Assembly: GCA_001598975.1 (NCBI GenBank)
Contig: BBXU01000978.1
Coordinates: 1 to 20,794 of the forward strand
DNA: 20,794 nt
Direction: 5' to 3'
Origin: Parachlorella kessleri
Lineage: Eukaryota > Chlorophyta > Trebouxiophyceae > Chlorellales > Chlorellaceae
Below are positions 18,501 through 20,794 of this stretch, in pieces. Made by a program: the position numbers and the translations under genes. Every line of letters starts with the position of its first letter. The first letter of the stretch is position 1. The notes beneath the pieces are model-generated. The model saw nothing but the letters and a program-made list of their open reading frames with translations, did not search any database and was not told where the DNA came from.

Positions 18501-20555
18501 CTGTGCCTGCCGTGCCAGGTAGGCGCCAGCAACGAGCTGCCAGAGAGTGAGGAGCTGGACGCGCTGTACGACCGCTTCCTCATCCGCCGCCAAGTCAGCC
18601 AGGTGTCCAAGAGCGGCCTGATCGGCATGCTGGCCGCAGGAGGCGCCGGCGCCAAGCAGGTAGGACCGTGCGGCTTGTCCTGTCATCGAGTGCTTTCACC
18701 ACTGGACCGCAACACATGTGATGCTCGCACAGGGCGCCAGAGGGTGCATAAGGGAGTTTGAGGGCTTGGTGTGAGGTGTTGAGGGCAGCATGTGTCACAC
18801 TCTTTGGCGGTCAAGGAGGTTCAGTACACATCAAGGCCGTCATTTGTTTGCTAGGTTTGTGCTGGCATTGGTTCATGCCGGGAGGGGCGGGCTCTCAAAG
18901 CCACAGGGCGCGGACAGACATCAAAACTGAAAACACGATTACTCGCCACGTTGAATGGCGTCCTTTCCATGCAGCTATGGGCCATCGCAGTTGCCCCTAG
19001 AGGAAGATTTCCCTTTCCTCTGTACGCCCTGCAGGCGAAAGCGCTGCGCAGCCCAGGAGAGGAGACGGATAGCGAGGCATCAGCAGCAGCAGACGCGCCC
19101 CAGGGCGCGCTACTGACGGAGGATGACTTTGCCAACACGCGGCGCCGCGCGGTTGCGGCTGTGGAGACGCCCCCGGCGGTGCTGGAGATCATATCAGACC
19201 TGCGCTCCTTCCTGCAGGTCTGGTCAAAAGGCGGGGCGGGGCCTCTGGGGGGGCCTCCTGGCAACCCCTCCCTTCCCTAGACATTGCGCGTCCTGGTTAG
19301 GGGAAACGTGCAATCACTTTATAATATATCCGGTATTAAAATACATTCTATGTGTTCAAGGTGGAAATGAACGTGACAGGAAAGGGTCAGGCAGCAGTTT
19401 GGCAGGTGCCGGCTGCGTCATGGAACAGACAGACTCGGGAAGGAAGGGGCTCATTCATTTCCTTGTGCCATGGTTGAGGGCTGTGTGGGCTATGACGCAG
19501 CTGTCTGACAGCGGCCTCTTTGCTCACTGTGCTCGCCGACGTGCCTGGGGTTATGGGCGGATAGCTTGGGATGACTGCATCCCCAGCGCGAGTTAGCTCA
19601 ACGCTAGGGACTGCCCGCCTTGTCAGCTTGCACTGAGGTTGGGCGCGGGCCTGCCGCTGGTTGCGTTGCAGGAGAAGTGCGAGCCTCCAGTCTACGTCTC
19701 TGACCGCCGACTAGTCAAAGCCGTAACGCTCTTACAGGTGGGTGGGTGGCGCCCTGCGCACTCATGAATCACTGATGAGGACGCTCGGGCTGAGTTGGCG
19801 TGGGGCACAATGGGGGGCAGGACCCGCCTTCTGTGGTATCACCCTTCCCGGTATGGGTCCAGGGGCAGGGGGGCGGTTTGAACTCTGCCGCCCGGGATTC
19901 ATAGCCGGCCACATAGCCAACGGAAGTTTGACCTTGTATTTTACTTTGTATTTGGTTTGGAGAGGGATGTTGCGACCCGGGTTGGTAACACGGATGAAGG
20001 GATGTCGTGCCGCTACTTGTTTGTTCTCCTCCTATCTACCGTTGCTCTCAGAGGTCACCATGGAACAGGCCTTAGTAGACATCACCTGAATGACAAGTGC
20101 TGGTGTCCGCATACGGCTGACCACACAACCAGCCACACCCGGCTGTCATGAGCACGACTGCCTGCTGCTGCTTGCCTCGCTGGCGACCCTCCCAAGCTCT
20201 TGATGATGTCTGACGTCGCCCGCGTGCAGGTTGCCGCCTACACCAACGGCCGCACGCGGCTGTCGGAGCACGACTGCCTGCTGCTGCAGCATGTGCTGTG
20301 GGCGCGGCCGGAGGAGGGGGAGCGCATCTATGAGTGGCTCATTAGTCGTCTGGCGGAGGAGGACTCCACCAAGCAGCCCGACTTCATCTTTGCAGGCAAG
20401 GGGTGGCACACGGGGCCAGGGGTGTGTGGGGCTGTGCTGGTGGGGTGTTCAGGGCGAGGTGGGCGTGTGGGGCAACACGGTGGCGCCTGTTTGCGGAGGG
20501 TCTGGCAGCGCGGGAGGAGCCAGCGTTCATGGCTACCCACACGGCCGAGGCAGGG
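15548..20555 (+). CDS. MoxR/RavA-type AAA+ ATPase, plastid-targeted form (12 exons seen, 3' end outside window)
   Basis: Exons: 15548-15698, 15871-16029, 16308-16393, 16670-16849, 17246-17390, 17675-17747, 18057-18198, 18519-18659, 19035-19217, 19672-19737, 20230-20395 and 20509-20555, in phase, 513 aa so far. The N terminus (an alternative ATG lies at 15572) is Arg/Ala/Gln-rich and acid-poor, like an algal chloroplast transit peptide, then comes an Ala/Thr/Pro linker to about 132. The ATPase follows E. coli RavA closely: Walker A GPPGTAKS (210-217), RFSVPEELFGPLSMRAL, Walker B VAFVDEIFKAN (D276, E277), LLTILNERLFDNG, sensor 1 GASNELPE (314-321), arginine finger LYDRFLIRR (R331), sensor 2 region YVSDRRLVKAVTLLQVAAY. 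RavA/MoxR enzymes act as chaperone-like ATPases in complex assembly, usually with a VWA-domain partner. Exon 9 carries an acidic Ser/Ala insertion. The intron at 20396 would use a GC donor, and the last exon is tentative. Confidence 0.85.
16312..16331 (+). repeat. GCA tract coding for polyalanine in RavA-like linker
   Basis: Consecutive GCA/GCG codons encode six alanines between the transit region and the ATPase domain of the RavA-like protein, in its third exon. A coding microsatellite in a flexible linker. Confidence 0.75.
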
Positions 20556-20794
20556 GTGCGTGTGGAACAGGGGAAGGGGTCCATCTGTGTGTTGTTTTGG
20601 CTGAGGTGGGGCCTGACAGGTGGCCAGGGTAAAGCAGTGGCTCCCCCAGGGTAGGGTGGAGACACGCACCCTTCAGGGCCTCCCCTTCCTGTGCTCCATG
20701 ACCAGAAGACCCATCAGCCAGTGCATAGCTCTGGCTTCTGTGCCATGCTTACCCCACCCCACCTTATAACACCCTTCCACCCATCCCACCCCCC
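20556..20794 (+). other. Intron sequence of the RavA-like gene running off the window
   Basis: After a donor-like GTGCGT at 20556 no RavA-like coding sequence is visible to the end. The tail is C-rich (CCCCACCCC-type). The remaining C-terminal exons of the gene should lie beyond the window. Confidence 0.5.

Noticed and set aside
19878..19900. GGGCGG...CCGCCC hairpin with TTTGAACTC, resembling a tRNA T-arm
   Set aside because: The T-loop consensus and the rest of a cloverleaf are missing; it lies in a RavA-like gene intron and is likely chance.
1..20794. Bacterial operon, phage, CRISPR array or transposable element
   Set aside because: All recognised genes are interrupted by GT-AG introns. 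No regular repeat-spacer array, transposase, integrase or reverse transcriptase similarity or long terminal repeat was seen.

Overview
This is a nuclear segment from a eukaryote, most likely a chlorophyte green alga. Six protein genes are broken into short exons by many spliceosomal introns of roughly 60-640 nt with GT...(T)GCAG borders. Proteins carry Ala/Gln/Gly/Ser-rich inserts and CAG/GGC trinucleotide tracts. Two gene products have plastid-type N termini, and TGTAA, the usual chlorophyte poly(A) signal, occurs at two plausible places. No bacterial operon, CRISPR array, transposase or phage gene was seen. I built all exon models by hand: each junction keeps the reading frame, and protein families were recognised from remembered sequence patterns, without a database search.

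Layout. (1) 942-202, minus: GOT1-type Golgi/ER vesicle-transport membrane protein, four exons, 138 aa. (2) 1344-5148, plus: a phospholipase-D-superfamily CDP-diacylglycerol--glycerol-3-phosphate phosphatidyltransferase (PGS1 type, cardiolipin/phosphatidylglycerol pathway), eight exons, about 794 aa with two large low-complexity insertions. Genes 1 and 2 are head to head across about 400 bp. (3) 5770-8968, plus: a GT61/EOGT-like type II membrane glycosyltransferase, nine exons, about 610 aa. (4) 12509-9745, minus: a BAR-domain protein with a disordered tail ending near an NPF motif, six exons, 407 aa. Its large second intron holds a roughly 120-nt fragment of organellar (probably mitochondrial) small-subunit rRNA. 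(5) 14738-13234, minus: an unidentified predicted thylakoid-lumen protein with a twin-arginine signal, four exons, about 258 aa. (6) 15548 to beyond the window end, plus: a plastid-type MoxR AAA+ ATPase of the RavA subfamily, twelve exons seen, C terminus missing.

The genes are not an operon and share no single pathway. Three themes recur. Genes 1, 3 and 4 belong to the endomembrane system, gene 2 to mitochondrial (or other) anionic-phospholipid synthesis, and genes 5 and 6, divergently arranged, are both predicted to be plastid targeted. The most unexpected item is the rRNA fragment inside the BAR gene intron. Next are the PLD-type PGS1 in a green-lineage genome, the plastid RavA homologue, and a possible alternative last exon in the BAR gene that would remove its NPF motif.
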